From: Photobacterium atrarenae
GTDB taxonomy: Bacteria > Pseudomonadota > Gammaproteobacteria > Enterobacterales > Vibrionaceae
Assembly (NCBI RefSeq): GCF_024380015.1
Contig: NZ_CP101508.1
Coordinates: 744,001-808,000, forward strand
DNA: 64,000 nucleotides
Direction: 5' to 3'
The position numbers and the translations under genes were made by a program. How positions within the stretch are numbered: the stretch's first letter is position 1; every line of letters begins with the position of its first letter. This document shows, in pieces, positions 27,403 through 36,964 of this stretch. The notes under the pieces are model-generated. The model worked only from the letters and a program-made list of their open reading frames with translations. It ran no database searches and was not told the DNA's origin.

Positions 27403-28173
27403 ATGGCTGAAGTAGTGGCGCTGGATGTAAAGGAACTGCATAAGTCTTTTGGTCAGAATGAGGTCCTCAAGGGGATCTCGCTGACTGCTCATCGCGGTGA
27501 TGTCATCTCGATTATTGGCTCTTCCGGTTCAGGCAAGAGTACGTTTCTGCGTTGTATCAATTTACTGGAAACGCCGACCCAAGGTGAAATCTGGGTGAAC
27601 GGCGAGTTGATTAAAATGAAAAATAACCGCCGCGGGGAATACCTGCCGGTGGATGAAAAACAGGTTCAGCGGATCCGTTCCCGGCTGGCGATGGTCTTTC
27701 AGGGCTTTAATCTCTGGTCGCATATGACGGTGCTGGGCAATGTGATAGAAGCACCGATCCATGTGCTGGGGGTACCGAGAGCCGAAGCAATCGAAAAGGC
27801 CGAAGCGATTTTAAAGAAAGTCGGCTTGTATGAGCGCCGAAATTATTATCCGGGCCACTTGTCCGGTGGTCAGCAGCAACGTGCGGCAATTGCCCGGGCG
27901 TTGGCGGTTGATCCGGAAGTGATGCTGTTCGATGAGCCAACGTCGGCGCTGGATCCGGAGTTGGTTGGGGAAGTGCTTGGCGTGATGCAGGATCTGGCCC
28001 AGGAAGGCCGTACCATGCTGGTGGTGACACACGAAATGGCCTTTGCCCGTGATGTTTCGAATCAGGTGATGTTCCTGCACCAGGGGCTGGTTGAAGAGCA
28101 GGGCTGTCCGAGTAAGTTATTTACCAACCCGGAATCAGAACGACTACAACAATTTATTTCGTCGATTTACTAA
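27403..28173 (+). CDS. histidine/arginine-type ABC transporter ATP-binding protein
   Basis: A 256-residue ATPase of the polar-amino-acid ABC importer class (HisP/AotP-like; HisP is 257). Walker A GSSGSGKS is at residues 39-46, and LSGGQQQRAAIARAL provides the signature. Walker B is VMLFDEPTSALDPEL, and a switch histidine follows in VVTHEMAFA. KMKNNRRGEYLPVDEKQVQRIRSRLAMVFQ is the insertion typical of the HisP branch. The ATG at 27403 is chosen because AGGAG precedes it at good spacing; an in-frame ATG 24 bases upstream lacks one. It is first in a four-gene operon with its binding protein and two permeases. Confidence 0.93.
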   Translation: MAEVVALDVKELHKSFGQNEVLKGISLTAHRGDVISIIGSSGSGKSTFLRCINLLETPTQGEIWVNGELIKMKNNRRGEYLPVDEKQVQRIRSRLAMVFQGFNLWSHMTVLGNVIEAPIHVLGVPRAEAIEKAEAILKKVGLYERRNYYPGHLSGGQQQRAAIARALAVDPEVMLFDEPTSALDPELVGEVLGVMQDLAQEGRTMLVVTHEMAFARDVSNQVMFLHQGLVEEQGCPSKLFTNPESERLQQFISSIY

Positions 28174-28259
28174 ACTTTATTTTTACAATCGACAAGTATT
28201 TCTGATCGGCTGTGTTTGGGGACATCGCCGGACAGATGTAAACACAACAGGAGTAGAAG

Positions 28260-29036
28260 ATGAAAAAATGGATTTTGGCTGCGGCCGTGGTGTCCGCACT
28301 GGGTGCAACGTCAGTTCAGGCGAAAGAGTGGAAAGTGATTCGCTTCGGGATCGAAGGAGCTTATCCTCCGTTTAGCTGGACGGAGCCGAACGGTGAGCTG
28401 AAAGGCTTTGATGTCGACATGGCGAACGCCCTGTGTAAAGAGTTACAGGCAAAATGTAAAATCGTCGCTCAGGATTGGGACGGCATTATCCCGTCATTGT
28501 TGGCACGTAAGTACGATGCCATTATTGCCGCGATGTCGATCACCGAAGAGCGGAAGAAGAAAGTCGATTTTACCGGCAAATACGCCCTGATCCCGAACAA
28601 GTTCGTGGCCAAGAAAGGCACCGAGCTTGACTTTACCAAAGCTGGCCTTAAAGGGGTGAAAGTCGGGGTTCAGCGTGCGACGACCCATGATAAGTATCTG
28701 ACCGACAACTACGGTGACTCGGTGTCGATCGTCCGTTATGGCTCATTTGATGATGCTTACCTGGATCTGAAAGCCGGCCGGATTGCGACTGTGCTGGGTG
28801 ATGCATCGGCGTTGCAGGAAGGCTTGCTGAACAAGCCGGGCGGCGAAGGCTATGAGTTTATCGGTCCGTCATTGACAGATCCGCAGTGGTTTGGTGAAGG
28901 CTTCGGCATTGCCGTGCGCAAGCAGGATAAAGACCTGACCAAGAAGCTGGATGATGCCATCCAATCGCTACGCGAAAAAGGTGAGTACCAGAAAATTGCT
29001 GCCAAGTACTTTGCCTACGATGTGTACGGCGAGTAA
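28260..29036 (+). CDS. periplasmic basic-amino-acid-binding protein (HisJ/AotJ-like)
   Basis: A 258-residue periplasmic binding protein. The signal peptide covers residues 1-22 and ends SVQA. The family fold is evident from FGIEGAYPPFSWTEPNGELKGFDVDMANALC, AQDWDGIIPSLLARKYDAII and SITEERKKKVDFTGKY, the latter lining the amino-acid pocket in HisJ and ArtJ-type proteins. Arginine, ornithine, lysine or histidine is the expected ligand class; the exact one cannot be told. An ACAGGAG site precedes the ATG. It lies 86 bases after the ATPase gene, a gap common where binding proteins are expressed in excess. Confidence 0.92.
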   Translation: MKKWILAAAVVSALGATSVQAKEWKVIRFGIEGAYPPFSWTEPNGELKGFDVDMANALCKELQAKCKIVAQDWDGIIPSLLARKYDAIIAAMSITEERKKKVDFTGKYALIPNKFVAKKGTELDFTKAGLKGVKVGVQRATTHDKYLTDNYGDSVSIVRYGSFDDAYLDLKAGRIATVLGDASALQEGLLNKPGGEGYEFIGPSLTDPQWFGEGFGIAVRKQDKDLTKKLDDAIQSLREKGEYQKIAAKYFAYDVYGE

Positions 29037-29128
29037 TACCTTTCATGTAAAGAAGCGGGGGCCGGCGCTGCCGGTCCCGGTTTGAGCCAGCCGGCTCGCT
29101 TCCCTTTGTAGTATGAAGGAGCAACCTT

Positions 29129-29869
29129 TTGTTGGACTTAAAAGGATATGAATGGTCATTGGCGGAAGGGGCATGGATCACTCTGCAGGTTGCCTTGCTG
29201 TCGCTGGCCCTGGCCATGATTCTGGGGATGTTGGGCGCCCTGGCGAAACTTTCACCCTACCGCTGGGCACGGGCGATTGCCACTGTCTATACCACAGTGA
29301 TCCGCGGGATCCCGGATCTGGTTCTGATGATGTTGATTTTTTTCGGTGGCCAGATGCTGCTGAACGACAGCCTCTATAACCTTAATGAGTGGTTAAACAA
29401 TTTCTTCGCGTCATCTGATCCCAATCATGAATGGACCGAATACCTACCGGATTATGTCGAAGTCAGCCCGTTTGTGGCCGGTATTCTGACGATTGGCTTT
29501 ATTTTCGGAGCCTATATGGCAGAGACCTTCCGCGGGGCCATTTTGGCTGTCGATAAAGGCGAGCTGGAGGCCGGAAAGGCTTACGGGATGAGCAGTGTGC
29601 TCTCTTTCCGGCGTATTTTGCTGCCGCAGATGATCCGCCACGCACTGCCAGGCTTTGGCAACAACTGGCTGGTCCTGTTGAAAACCACGGCGCTGGTGTC
29701 AATTATCGGCCTCGATGACATGGTGCGCAAAGGGGCGTTAGCTGCTGGGACCACGCAGATGCCGTTCACGTTTTATATGAGCGTTGCGGTAATTTTCCTG
29801 GTGTTTACCTCATGCTCGACCTCCGTGTTGAAGTGGGTCGAACGCAAGTTCAGTATTCATACGAGGTAA
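29129..29869 (+). CDS. ABC transporter permease, HisQ/AotQ-like
   Basis: A membrane permease of about 246 residues in the polar-amino-acid family. The start is TTG: AAGGAG at about 29116-29121 is well placed for the TTG at 29129 (or 29132), giving MLDLKGYEWSLAEGAWITLQ. Five or so spans are visible, plus the EAA-type cytoplasmic loop ELEAGKAYGMSSVLSFRRILLPQMIRHALPG, which docks on the ATPase. It pairs with the next permease as a HisQ-HisM-type heterodimer. The stop is five bases before the next start, so the two are translationally linked. Confidence 0.92.
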   Translation: MLDLKGYEWSLAEGAWITLQVALLSLALAMILGMLGALAKLSPYRWARAIATVYTTVIRGIPDLVLMMLIFFGGQMLLNDSLYNLNEWLNNFFASSDPNHEWTEYLPDYVEVSPFVAGILTIGFIFGAYMAETFRGAILAVDKGELEAGKAYGMSSVLSFRRILLPQMIRHALPGFGNNWLVLLKTTALVSIIGLDDMVRKGALAAGTTQMPFTFYMSVAVIFLVFTSCSTSVLKWVERKFSIHTR

Positions 29870-29873
29870 GGTG

Positions 29874-30551
29874 ATGGATTTTAGTATTCTGACAGAGAGC
29901 TGGCAGCTCTATTTAGAAGGGTTCTATACCACGGTCTGGATGGTGTTTGTGGCGCTGGTGGTCGGCCTGATCATTGCAATTCCTATTGGGGTCGCCAGGA
30001 ACAGCCGGATCCCGGTGGTTTCAGGGCCGGCGTGGGCCTTTATTTACTTCTTTCGTGGCACACCGTTGTTGATCCAGCTGTACTTGATTTACTACGGCCT
30101 CAGTCAGCTGATTGCGGTGCAGGGCACCTTGTGGCAGGAAGCCTGGTTTTGCGCCCTGGTTGCTTTTGTTCTCAACACGTCGGCCTATACCGCAGAGATT
30201 ATCCGCGGTGCGATCAATAGTATGCCGAAAGGGGAAATTGAAGCGGCGAAGGCTTACGGTATGAGCCCCTGGCAGGCGTTTCGCCGGGTGATTTTACCAA
30301 GCTCGATGCGTCGCGCGTTGCCAGCTTATAGTAACGAAGTGATCTTCATGGTGCATGGCTCGGCTGTGGCCGGGATTGTCACCATCGTGGATCTGACCGG
30401 GGCGGCTCGGATCGTCAACTCCCGGTACTATGCACCGTTTGAGTCATTCCTGTTTGCCGGTTTGTGCTACATGGCACTGACGTTCGCCATTATCTGGTGT
30501 TTCCGCAAACTGGAAGGCCGCTGGATGCGTCATTTGCGCCCGCTCAGCTGA
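29874..30551 (+). CDS. ABC transporter permease, HisM/AotM-like
   Basis: A 225-residue permease that completes the importer. The ATG at 29874 is preferred to the GTG three bases earlier because MDFSILTESWQLYLEGFYTT matches the family start and AGGTAAGG lies just upstream. The sequence has about five spans and the docking loop EIEAAKAYGMSPWQAFRRVILPSSMRRALP. It is last in the ATPase-binding protein-permease-permease operon, which ends with a strong terminator at 30582-30609. The full set is present, so the importer should work on its own. Confidence 0.92.
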   Translation: MDFSILTESWQLYLEGFYTTVWMVFVALVVGLIIAIPIGVARNSRIPVVSGPAWAFIYFFRGTPLLIQLYLIYYGLSQLIAVQGTLWQEAWFCALVAFVLNTSAYTAEIIRGAINSMPKGEIEAAKAYGMSPWQAFRRVILPSSMRRALPAYSNEVIFMVHGSAVAGIVTIVDLTGAARIVNSRYYAPFESFLFAGLCYMALTFAIIWCFRKLEGRWMRHLRPLS

Positions 30552-30581
30552 TCATGCTGTTGGCAACAACGATACCACAGA

Positions 30582-30609
30582 AAACGCCGGTGCTTATGCA
30601 TCGGCGTTT
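30582..30609. terminator. bidirectional terminator, ABC operon / xthA
   Basis: AAACGCCGGTGC / GCATCGGCGTTT stem with a TTAT loop between convergent genes. A-rich left and T-rich right flanks allow use in both directions. Confidence 0.85.
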
Positions 30610-30636
30610 GTATTTGGAGCGCTAAAAATTAGAAGA

Positions 30637-31446
30637 TTATCCGGCAAAGGTCGACCAGATTGGCGCATGGTCGGATGGCTTCTCGATCCCTCGTAGTTCA
30701 TAGTCAATCCCGGCTTCGGTGCAGCGTTGGGCCAGGGTTGGCGTTGCCAACACCACATCAATGCGCAGGCCGCGGTTATCGTCAAAGCCACGGGATCGGT
30801 AGTCAAACCAGGAGAACTGATCTTCAACTGTCGGGTGTAGCTGACGGAATGTGTCGACAAAGCCCCAGTCCATCAGGGTCTTCAGCCATTCGCGTTCGAT
30901 GGGCTGGAAGGAGCATTTACCTGTTTTCAGCCAGCGCTTGGCATTGGCCTCACCGATCCCGATATCACTGTCGAGCGGGCTGATATTGATGTCGCCCATC
31001 ACAATCAGATCTTCTTCGTTGCAATGATGGTTATTGAGGTAAGTCATCAGGTCGGCATAGAATTTTTCTTTGGCCGGGAATTTGATCTCATGGCTGATGT
31101 TGTCGCCTTGCGGGAAGTAACCGTTGAGAATGGTCACCTTTTTGCCGTTTGCTTGCTCAAAGGTTGCCATAATCATCCGACGCTGGGCATCTTCATCGTC
31201 GGTCGGGAAACCGCGCTTCACTTCCAGAGGCGCCTGTTTGCACAGCATGGCAACCCCGTAATGGGCTTTCTGGCCGTGGAAATACACCTTGTAACCCATG
31301 GCTTCGACCGCTTCAAGCGGGAAGGCTTCATCATGAACTTTGATTTCTTGCAGGCCGATCACATCCGGCTGGTGTTTGTCGATCACCGCTTGTAGCTGGT
31401 GTAGGCGGGCGCGAAGTCCGTTGATGTTAAATGAGATTACTTTCAT
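30637..31446 (-). CDS. xthA: exodeoxyribonuclease III
   Basis: A 269-residue AP endonuclease and 3'-5' exonuclease of base-excision repair; E. coli XthA has 268 residues. The start ATG at 31444-31446 gives [14 protein letters not shown], the family's opening. Catalytic residues are visible: the metal-binding Glu in [26 protein letters not shown] (Asp/Asn pair) and the C-terminal PSDHAPIW histidine. A longer in-frame upstream extension lacks family character and is rejected. It is divergent from glsB with 161 bases between starts. Confidence 0.95.
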   Translation of the reverse strand: MKVISFNINGLRARLHQLQAVIDKHQPDVIGLQEIKVHDEAFPLEAVEAMGYKVYFHGQKAHYGVAMLCKQAPLEVKRGFPTDDEDAQRRMIMATFEQANGKKVTILNGYFPQGDNISHEIKFPAKEKFYADLMTYLNNHHCNEEDLIVMGDINISPLDSDIGIGEANAKRWLKTGKCSFQPIEREWLKTLMDWGFVDTFRQLHPTVEDQFSWFDYRSRGFDDNRGLRIDVVLATPTLAQRCTEAGIDYELRGIEKPSDHAPIWSTFAG

Positions 31447-31607
31447 TAATGCTGGTTCCGTAATTTGGCTTGGGAAACAGGGGGATCCCCTTGGCAAACG
31501 CCGATAGTAACACAGATGCAAAGCGGCAATGAACCGCCGCAGCTGGTGGTGGTGCAGGTCATTGACTAAGCTGATGTTAATATTTTTCTTCATAATGAGG
31601 TGATGTA

Positions 31608-31856
31608 ATGGGCATTTTATCCTGGATTATTCTCGGGCTGGTTGCGGGGGCACTGGCAAAATGGCTGATGCCGGGCAAAGATGGCGGCGGCTGGCTTGCA
31701 ACTATGGCACTGGGGATTGCCGGGGCTTTTGTCGGCGGCTGGGTGGGGAGTTTTATTGGCCTCGGGCCAGCTACCGGGGTGAATCTCGGCAGCCTGATCA
31801 CCGCGACGCTGGGGGCGCTGATCCTGCTGTTTGTCTATAACAAGTTTCTGCGGTGA
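31608..31856 (+). CDS. GlsB/YeaQ/YmgE family small membrane protein
   Basis: An 82-residue hydrophobic protein of the transglycosylase-associated (GlsB/YeaQ/YmgE) family. It has three membrane segments at about residues 2-20, 29-48 and 57-78, with the glycine-rich [38 protein letters not shown] core. Family members are general-stress-induced inner-membrane proteins of unknown mechanism. GAGGTG precedes the ATG. It is followed at about 110 bases by yqjG on the same strand. Confidence 0.9.
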   Translation: MGILSWIILGLVAGALAKWLMPGKDGGGWLATMALGIAGAFVGGWVGSFIGLGPATGVNLGSLITATLGALILLFVYNKFLR

Positions 31857-31963
31857 AGCTTCTTTTATTCAGAAAAATTGACGATCATGCTCAACATACC
31901 CTGGCCGACACGCATCCCGGGCCTGCCTATAATCGAAATATTCATGATTCAGGAGGCAGCAGA

Positions 31964-32926
31964 ATGGGAAAATTAGTTAAAGGGGTATGGCAGGATGTCT
32001 GGTATGACACTGAGGCCAGCGACGGAGCGTTTGTACGAGAAGATGCCGGTTTTCGCCACTGGCTGACGGCGGATGGTGGTCCCGGCCCGGCTGGGCAGCG
32101 GAGCTTTCCGGCTGAGTCCGGACGCTATCACCTGTATGTTTCGCTGGCTTGTCCCTGGGCCCATCGAACCCTGATTTTTCGCCAGCTCAAAGGCCTGGCA
32201 CCGCATATCGGGGTCACGGTGGTCAGCCCGGACATGCGGGAAAAAGGCTGGGTATTTGACAAGCCGGAACCAATCAACGGCTTTGACTATATGCACCAGC
32301 TTTATACCATGGCCAAAGCGGATTATACAGGCCGGGTGACAGTACCGGTGCTGTGGGACAAGCAGACGCAGACTATCGTCAGCAATGAGTCTTCAGAAAT
32401 TATCCGGATGCTGAACACGGCCTTCAATCATCTGACCGGCAATGAGACCGACTTCTACCCGCCGTCACTTCAGGATGAGATTGATCGCTGGAATCGGTTT
32501 ATCTATCCGGCCATTAATAACGGCGTGTATCGTTGCGGTTTTGCGACGACCCAGGAAGCCTATAACACCGCATTTGATGAATTGTTCGCCGCCCTGGATA
32601 CGGTGGAAGCGCACCTGGCCACCAGCCGCTATCTGGCTGGTCGTACCCTGACCGAGGCGGATTGGCGTCTGTTTACCACCTTGATCCGTTTTGATGCCGT
32701 GTATGTCGGCCACTTTAAATGTAACCGCCAGCGCATTGCCGATTACCCGCACTTGCAGGGATACCTGAAAGAGCTGTATCAGTATCCGGGGGTGGCAGAA
32801 ACGGTTAACTTTGATCATATCAAGCGACACTATTACTTCAGCCATGCCATGATTAACCCAACCGGAATTGTGCCTAAAGGACCGGCGCTCGATTTGCAAA
32901 CCCCCCATCACCGCGATGGTCTGTAG
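31964..32926 (+). CDS. yqjG: glutathionyl-hydroquinone reductase YqjG
   Basis: A 320-residue xi-class glutathione S-transferase that reductively removes glutathione from glutathionyl-hydroquinones. The ATG at 31964 follows a strong AGGAGG site and gives MGKLVKGVWQDVWYDT, the usual start. The catalytic cysteine is Cys63 in SLACPWAHRTLI, the same position as E. coli YqjG. Other marks are GRVTVPVLWDKQTQTIVSNESSEIIRMLN and the C-terminal GVAETVNFDHIKRHYY. An overlapping upstream ATG (31853) would extend into glsB and is rejected. Confidence 0.94.
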   Translation: MGKLVKGVWQDVWYDTEASDGAFVREDAGFRHWLTADGGPGPAGQRSFPAESGRYHLYVSLACPWAHRTLIFRQLKGLAPHIGVTVVSPDMREKGWVFDKPEPINGFDYMHQLYTMAKADYTGRVTVPVLWDKQTQTIVSNESSEIIRMLNTAFNHLTGNETDFYPPSLQDEIDRWNRFIYPAINNGVYRCGFATTQEAYNTAFDELFAALDTVEAHLATSRYLAGRTLTEADWRLFTTLIRFDAVYVGHFKCNRQRIADYPHLQGYLKELYQYPGVAETVNFDHIKRHYYFSHAMINPTGIVPKGPALDLQTPHHRDGL

Positions 32927-32960
32927 GATTGATAGGGTATGAAAAAGCTGGCCGGTGCTC

Positions 32961-34712
32961 TTAGCTGGCCATCGCCCTGTCTGGCTGGATGTGTTCATGA
33001 TAGCGCTCGGTACGGCGAACATAATGCTGGCCGAGTCGGCACAGCCAGGCCGGCAGCGAGCGCTGCGCTGTGACGATTTGGTTGAGTAGCCGTGCGCGCC
33101 ACTGGTGCAGCCCGGCGGGGAGTGGACTTTCGCTGATCACACTCAGGCTTTGGCGGAGTTTGAGTTGCTGCTCCGATCCTACATGCAAACGTAGCTGGCT
33201 CTCTAGTCGCCCCAGGTGAGCTTCGGTGCAAAGGGGGTACTCACTGAGAACCTGCTCATAGGTCATCAACGCGGTGGCAGGCTCGCTCACCAAGGCTTGA
33301 GCGCCGAAGTTCAGTTGGCGCTCAAGGTTCCTCACCGCTTCTCCCAGCACCTGATCTGTTTTGAGATCGTCTAAGCGATGCCGGCTGTGGCCATCAAATT
33401 GATCCCGTAGCTTCAGAGCCCGGCATATCTCGCCAACCAGCCGGGTTTCCCCCAAATGAGCCAGGGCGGGTAAGGCGTCAGCCAGCATGACCGAAGGGAG
33501 GCGGGGGATGCGGTCAAAGTAGGGAGCAAGGCCAAGCATCAGCCGGCGTCTTGCTTTTCGGGTCGTGATGGTTGATCGGGCGGTTCCTAACTTTAACCGG
33601 CAAGTGATGAGGTGACCAAAGCTGATCAGAAACGGCATTTGATACGGAGTGACGCGCTGGAGTGCCCGGCGGTGGATTGTAGCCAGAGCCTGGCGCAACT
33701 GGCGACGCAGTTTGTCAGACGGTTGGGTAAAATAGAGCTTTTCGAAAATAGCGGTGAATTCGGCAAAGCAGATGATCCAGCTGATATCCATGATCGGCAG
33801 TCGTTCAGCCAGGGTCCGGCCAGCGGCGATCAGTTCTTCATGGCGATTGAGATCAGCGGCTAGCTGGGCGGCGGTTAGTGCGCGGTGGCTGATCCCCGGG
33901 GTAAATGCCAGGGCTGTTTCCGCAGTTTTCAGCGCGTCATAATACTGTTTGTTTTCTTCTTGATAGTGAGACAAATAGTCGTAAGCTTCGATGATCAGCG
34001 GTGAGCGATGCAGTAACTGCTCCAGTAAGGTAATGGCTTTCTGGCGCTGACCCTGATGGTGCAGGAGCCTCGCCTCTGCCAGCAACAGCTTATGGGTGGG
34101 AGGATACTGTTTCAGGTGGGTGATCAGCGTCGCGACGGCTTGCCATTGTCCGGCTGTGATCAGCAAATCGAGTAGCAGGCTTTCGAGTTTCGGATCATGT
34201 CCCGTGCGCTGTAGCTGCTGTTTGCAGCGCTCAATGGCAGCCGGGACCCCGGCCTGACCTAAAGTGTGGTAAATGGGGGCACGAGCCTGGATCGCGGCCT
34301 GAACTTCCGCGATTTTGGTTTTTAGCGGTGCCAGGGCAATCGGTTTGGTGATAAAGCTGTCGGGCTCTGCGGCCATGGCGGTGAGGACCACTTCCAGCGA
34401 ATGATCGCTCGACATCATGATCAGGCCGGAAAGCGCAGAAAGATAATTGCGCTTGCGCAGCAGGTTGATCAGCTCAAAGCCATTGAAGTGATGGGTCAGG
34501 TGGTAGTCGACAAACAGCAAATCATAGTGGGTCTGCTGGCAGCTATCGAGTGCTTGTTGGTAGGTGAGCGCAATATCGACTCTGAATGTTCCCAGCTGCT
34601 GAAGCTGCCCTTTCAGACACAGTGCTGCTGAGCGCTGATCGTCAATGATGAGTATTTTTTGTCGCTTTCCCGGTTGCTTCTTGTGAGCTTGCTGGTACTG
34701 ATTCTGTGCCAT
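32961..34712 (-). CDS. REC-TPR protein (response regulator with tetratricopeptide-like C-terminal half)
   Basis: A 583-residue cytoplasmic protein. The receiver domain covers residues ~18-135, with acidic pocket IIDD, acceptor Asp69 in LLFVDYHL and Lys123 in SFITKPIAL. Residues ~155-580 are helical with degenerate TPR-like repeats, such as YDALKTAETALAFTPGISHRALTAAQLA. The overall form recalls proteobacterial REC-TPR proteins of the tetratricopeptide-response-regulator type. There is no DNA-binding or enzymatic output domain, so it should act through protein contacts. The ATG at 34710-34712 is chosen because an upstream extension of 42 residues has no family character. There is no kinase gene beside it. 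The cognate sensor is unknown. Confidence 0.8.
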   Translation of the reverse strand: MAQNQYQQAHKKQPGKRQKILIIDDQRSAALCLKGQLQQLGTFRVDIALTYQQALDSCQQTHYDLLFVDYHLTHHFNGFELINLLRKRNYLSALSGLIMMSSDHSLEVVLTAMAAEPDSFITKPIALAPLKTKIAEVQAAIQARAPIYHTLGQAGVPAAIERCKQQLQRTGHDPKLESLLLDLLITAGQWQAVATLITHLKQYPPTHKLLLAEARLLHHQGQRQKAITLLEQLLHRSPLIIEAYDYLSHYQEENKQYYDALKTAETALAFTPGISHRALTAAQLAADLNRHEELIAAGRTLAERLPIMDISWIICFAEFTAIFEKLYFTQPSDKLRRQLRQALATIHRRALQRVTPYQMPFLISFGHLITCRLKLGTARSTITTRKARRRLMLGLAPYFDRIPRLPSVMLADALPALAHLGETRLVGEICRALKLRDQFDGHSRHRLDDLKTDQVLGEAVRNLERQLNFGAQALVSEPATALMTYEQVLSEYPLCTEAHLGRLESQLRLHVGSEQQLKLRQSLSVISESPLPAGLHQWRARLLNQIVTAQRSLPAWLCRLGQHYVRRTERYHEHIQPDRAMAS

Positions 34713-34856
34713 CACGATATCCCTGCTCAAGCGCGTTTGGCTGATGGTAATTAGCCTAGAGGGTGGGGAGGAAAGCGACTGTCTCAGAAAAGAGAGCTGA
34801 AGAAATTTGTGGTGAATTTTTACTCCGGGGTGAGGCATGCAGTTGACATCCCACCA

Positions 34857-34886
34857 TAAAAAAAGCCAGCTGCAATGCAGCTGGCT
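34857..34886 (-). terminator. intrinsic terminator of the tRNA-Tyr array
   Basis: AGCCAGCTGC / GCAGCTGGCT stem with a three-base loop, then T7 on the minus strand. It lies 8 bases past the CCA end of the last tRNA. Confidence 0.92.
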
Positions 34887-34893
34887 CGGAATA

Positions 34894-34978
<85 letters not shown>

Positions 34979-35055
34979 ACGGGGTGTTGCAAATTGTGCG
35001 ATTGCCCGTTCACCGGGGCAATATTGAGAACCGCGTTCGCCATTCTCAGCAATGA

Positions 35056-35140
<85 letters not shown>

Positions 35141-35217
35141 ACGGGGTGTTGCAAATTGTGCGATTGCCCGCTCACCGGGGCAATATTGAGAACCGCGTTC
35201 GCCATTCTCAGCAATGA

Positions 35218-35302
<85 letters not shown>

Positions 35303-35379
35303 ACGGGGTGTTGCAAATTGTGAGATTGCCCGTTCACCGGGGCAATATTGAGAACCGCGTTCGCCGTTCTCAGCAATGA

Positions 35380-35464
<85 letters not shown>

Positions 35465-35546
35465 ACGGGGTTTGCTAAGCAAGTGAGTTACTTACTTGCC
35501 AGAAAGACGTACCTTACACCAGATAAGGAACAGCTTTCAAGAAAAA

Positions 35547-35631
<85 letters not shown>

Positions 35632-35866
35632 ACAAGTGCGGGGTGGATAATAGCAAACATTCGGGGGCTGTAAACCTTTTTCCAGGGAATACTGCATTGG
35701 ATGCTGGTATTTTCATCATCTTGTTGAGAGACAAAACATAAATTCAGGTTGTATTCGCTATCTCCCTCACTTATAAACGCTTAAATGCTTTACTTTACAT
35801 TTCTTTACCCTGCTTTGAGCCGGAATTGGGTATGATTTTCTCAGAATTCTAGAAGCGGTTTTGAAC

Positions 35867-36964
35867 ATGAAGAAAATACTTGTTGCTGCATTGGTGACGG
35901 CAGCGCTTTCGGGTAGTGGTCTTTTCTATTGGCAACAGAGCAGCCAGGCGGCCGAACAACCGGCACCAGTGCGGGGTGGCCGTCAAATCCCGGTGACGAC
36001 GCAAGCCGTCGTGGCCCATCCGATCCGAGAGTCGCTGTCTCTGGTCGGGAAACTGGCTGCCCAGCGCTCGGTCAATATTGCCGCAGAGGTCTCTGCCAAG
36101 GTGGCACAGATAGCGGTGAGTGCCAACGACCAGGTGGCTAAAGGCGCGTTGCTGGTGCAACTCGATGATGCCAAAGCGCGCGCCGCTTATGAAGAAGCCC
36201 GCGCCTACCTGAGTGATGAAAAGCGTAAATACCGCGAATACCAGAGCCTGGTCAAACGTGGGGCGGTGACCCAGACCGAGCTCGATGCCCAACTGGCCAA
36301 CGTGACGATTGCCGAAGCGCGACTGAAAGCGGCGAAAGCTGCGCTTGATGATCATGCGCTCCGGGCGCCGTTCGCCGGGACGGTCGGGCTGATTGATTTC
36401 AGTCCGGGCCACATGCTGACGGTCGGCAGCGAGTTGTTCTCTTTTGATGATTTGTCGACCATGCGGCTCGATATTCAGGTACCGGAGCAATATCTATCTT
36501 TCCTGCGTGAGGGGATGGCAGTGACGGCGACCAGCCAGGCCTGGCCGGATATCACCTTTAGTGGCGAGATCCAGGCGATTGATTCGCGGGTCCAGTCCGA
36601 TTCGCTCAATATTCGGGTGCGGGTCCGGTTCGACAACCCGGACCGCAAGCTGAAACCGGGGATGCTGATGGCGGCACGGCTTGGGTTTACGCCGCGAGAT
36701 GCGGCTATTGTCCCGGTGCAGGCGCTGGAATATTCCGGCACCAAACGCTTCGTCTACTTGGTCGATGAAGCCGGCAAAGCCCGGCGTACGGAGGTGATGC
36801 TGGGTACGCGGGTTGAGAACGAGGTGGTGATCAAATCTGGGATTCAGATTGGCGACCGGATTGTGGTGCAGGGGCTGGTCAATATGCGAGACGGTGCTCA
36901 GGTCAATGATCTGACCGTCGCTCCGGCGGCGCAGGCCGGGCAGCAACACGGAGAGAAAGCCTGA
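35867..36964 (+). CDS. RND efflux periplasmic adaptor subunit
   Basis: A 365-residue membrane-fusion protein. It has an N-terminal signal/anchor (KKILVAALVTAALSGSGLFYW), then the biotinyl-lipoyl half-motif SVNIAAEVSAKVAQIAVSAND at ~62-82 and an alpha-helical hairpin of ~45 residues per arm. The second lipoyl half is LRAPFAGTVGLIDFSPG, followed by beta-barrel and membrane-proximal domains. It links the inner-membrane pump encoded next to an outer-membrane TolC channel, which is not encoded here. The ATG at 35867 is preferred over a TTG six bases upstream. Its stop overlaps the pump's start by one base (ATGA), so they are co-translated. Confidence 0.92.
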   Translation: MKKILVAALVTAALSGSGLFYWQQSSQAAEQPAPVRGGRQIPVTTQAVVAHPIRESLSLVGKLAAQRSVNIAAEVSAKVAQIAVSANDQVAKGALLVQLDDAKARAAYEEARAYLSDEKRKYREYQSLVKRGAVTQTELDAQLANVTIAEARLKAAKAALDDHALRAPFAGTVGLIDFSPGHMLTVGSELFSFDDLSTMRLDIQVPEQYLSFLREGMAVTATSQAWPDITFSGEIQAIDSRVQSDSLNIRVRVRFDNPDRKLKPGMLMAARLGFTPRDAAIVPVQALEYSGTKRFVYLVDEAGKARRTEVMLGTRVENEVVIKSGIQIGDRIVVQGLVNMRDGAQVNDLTVAPAAQAGQQHGEKA

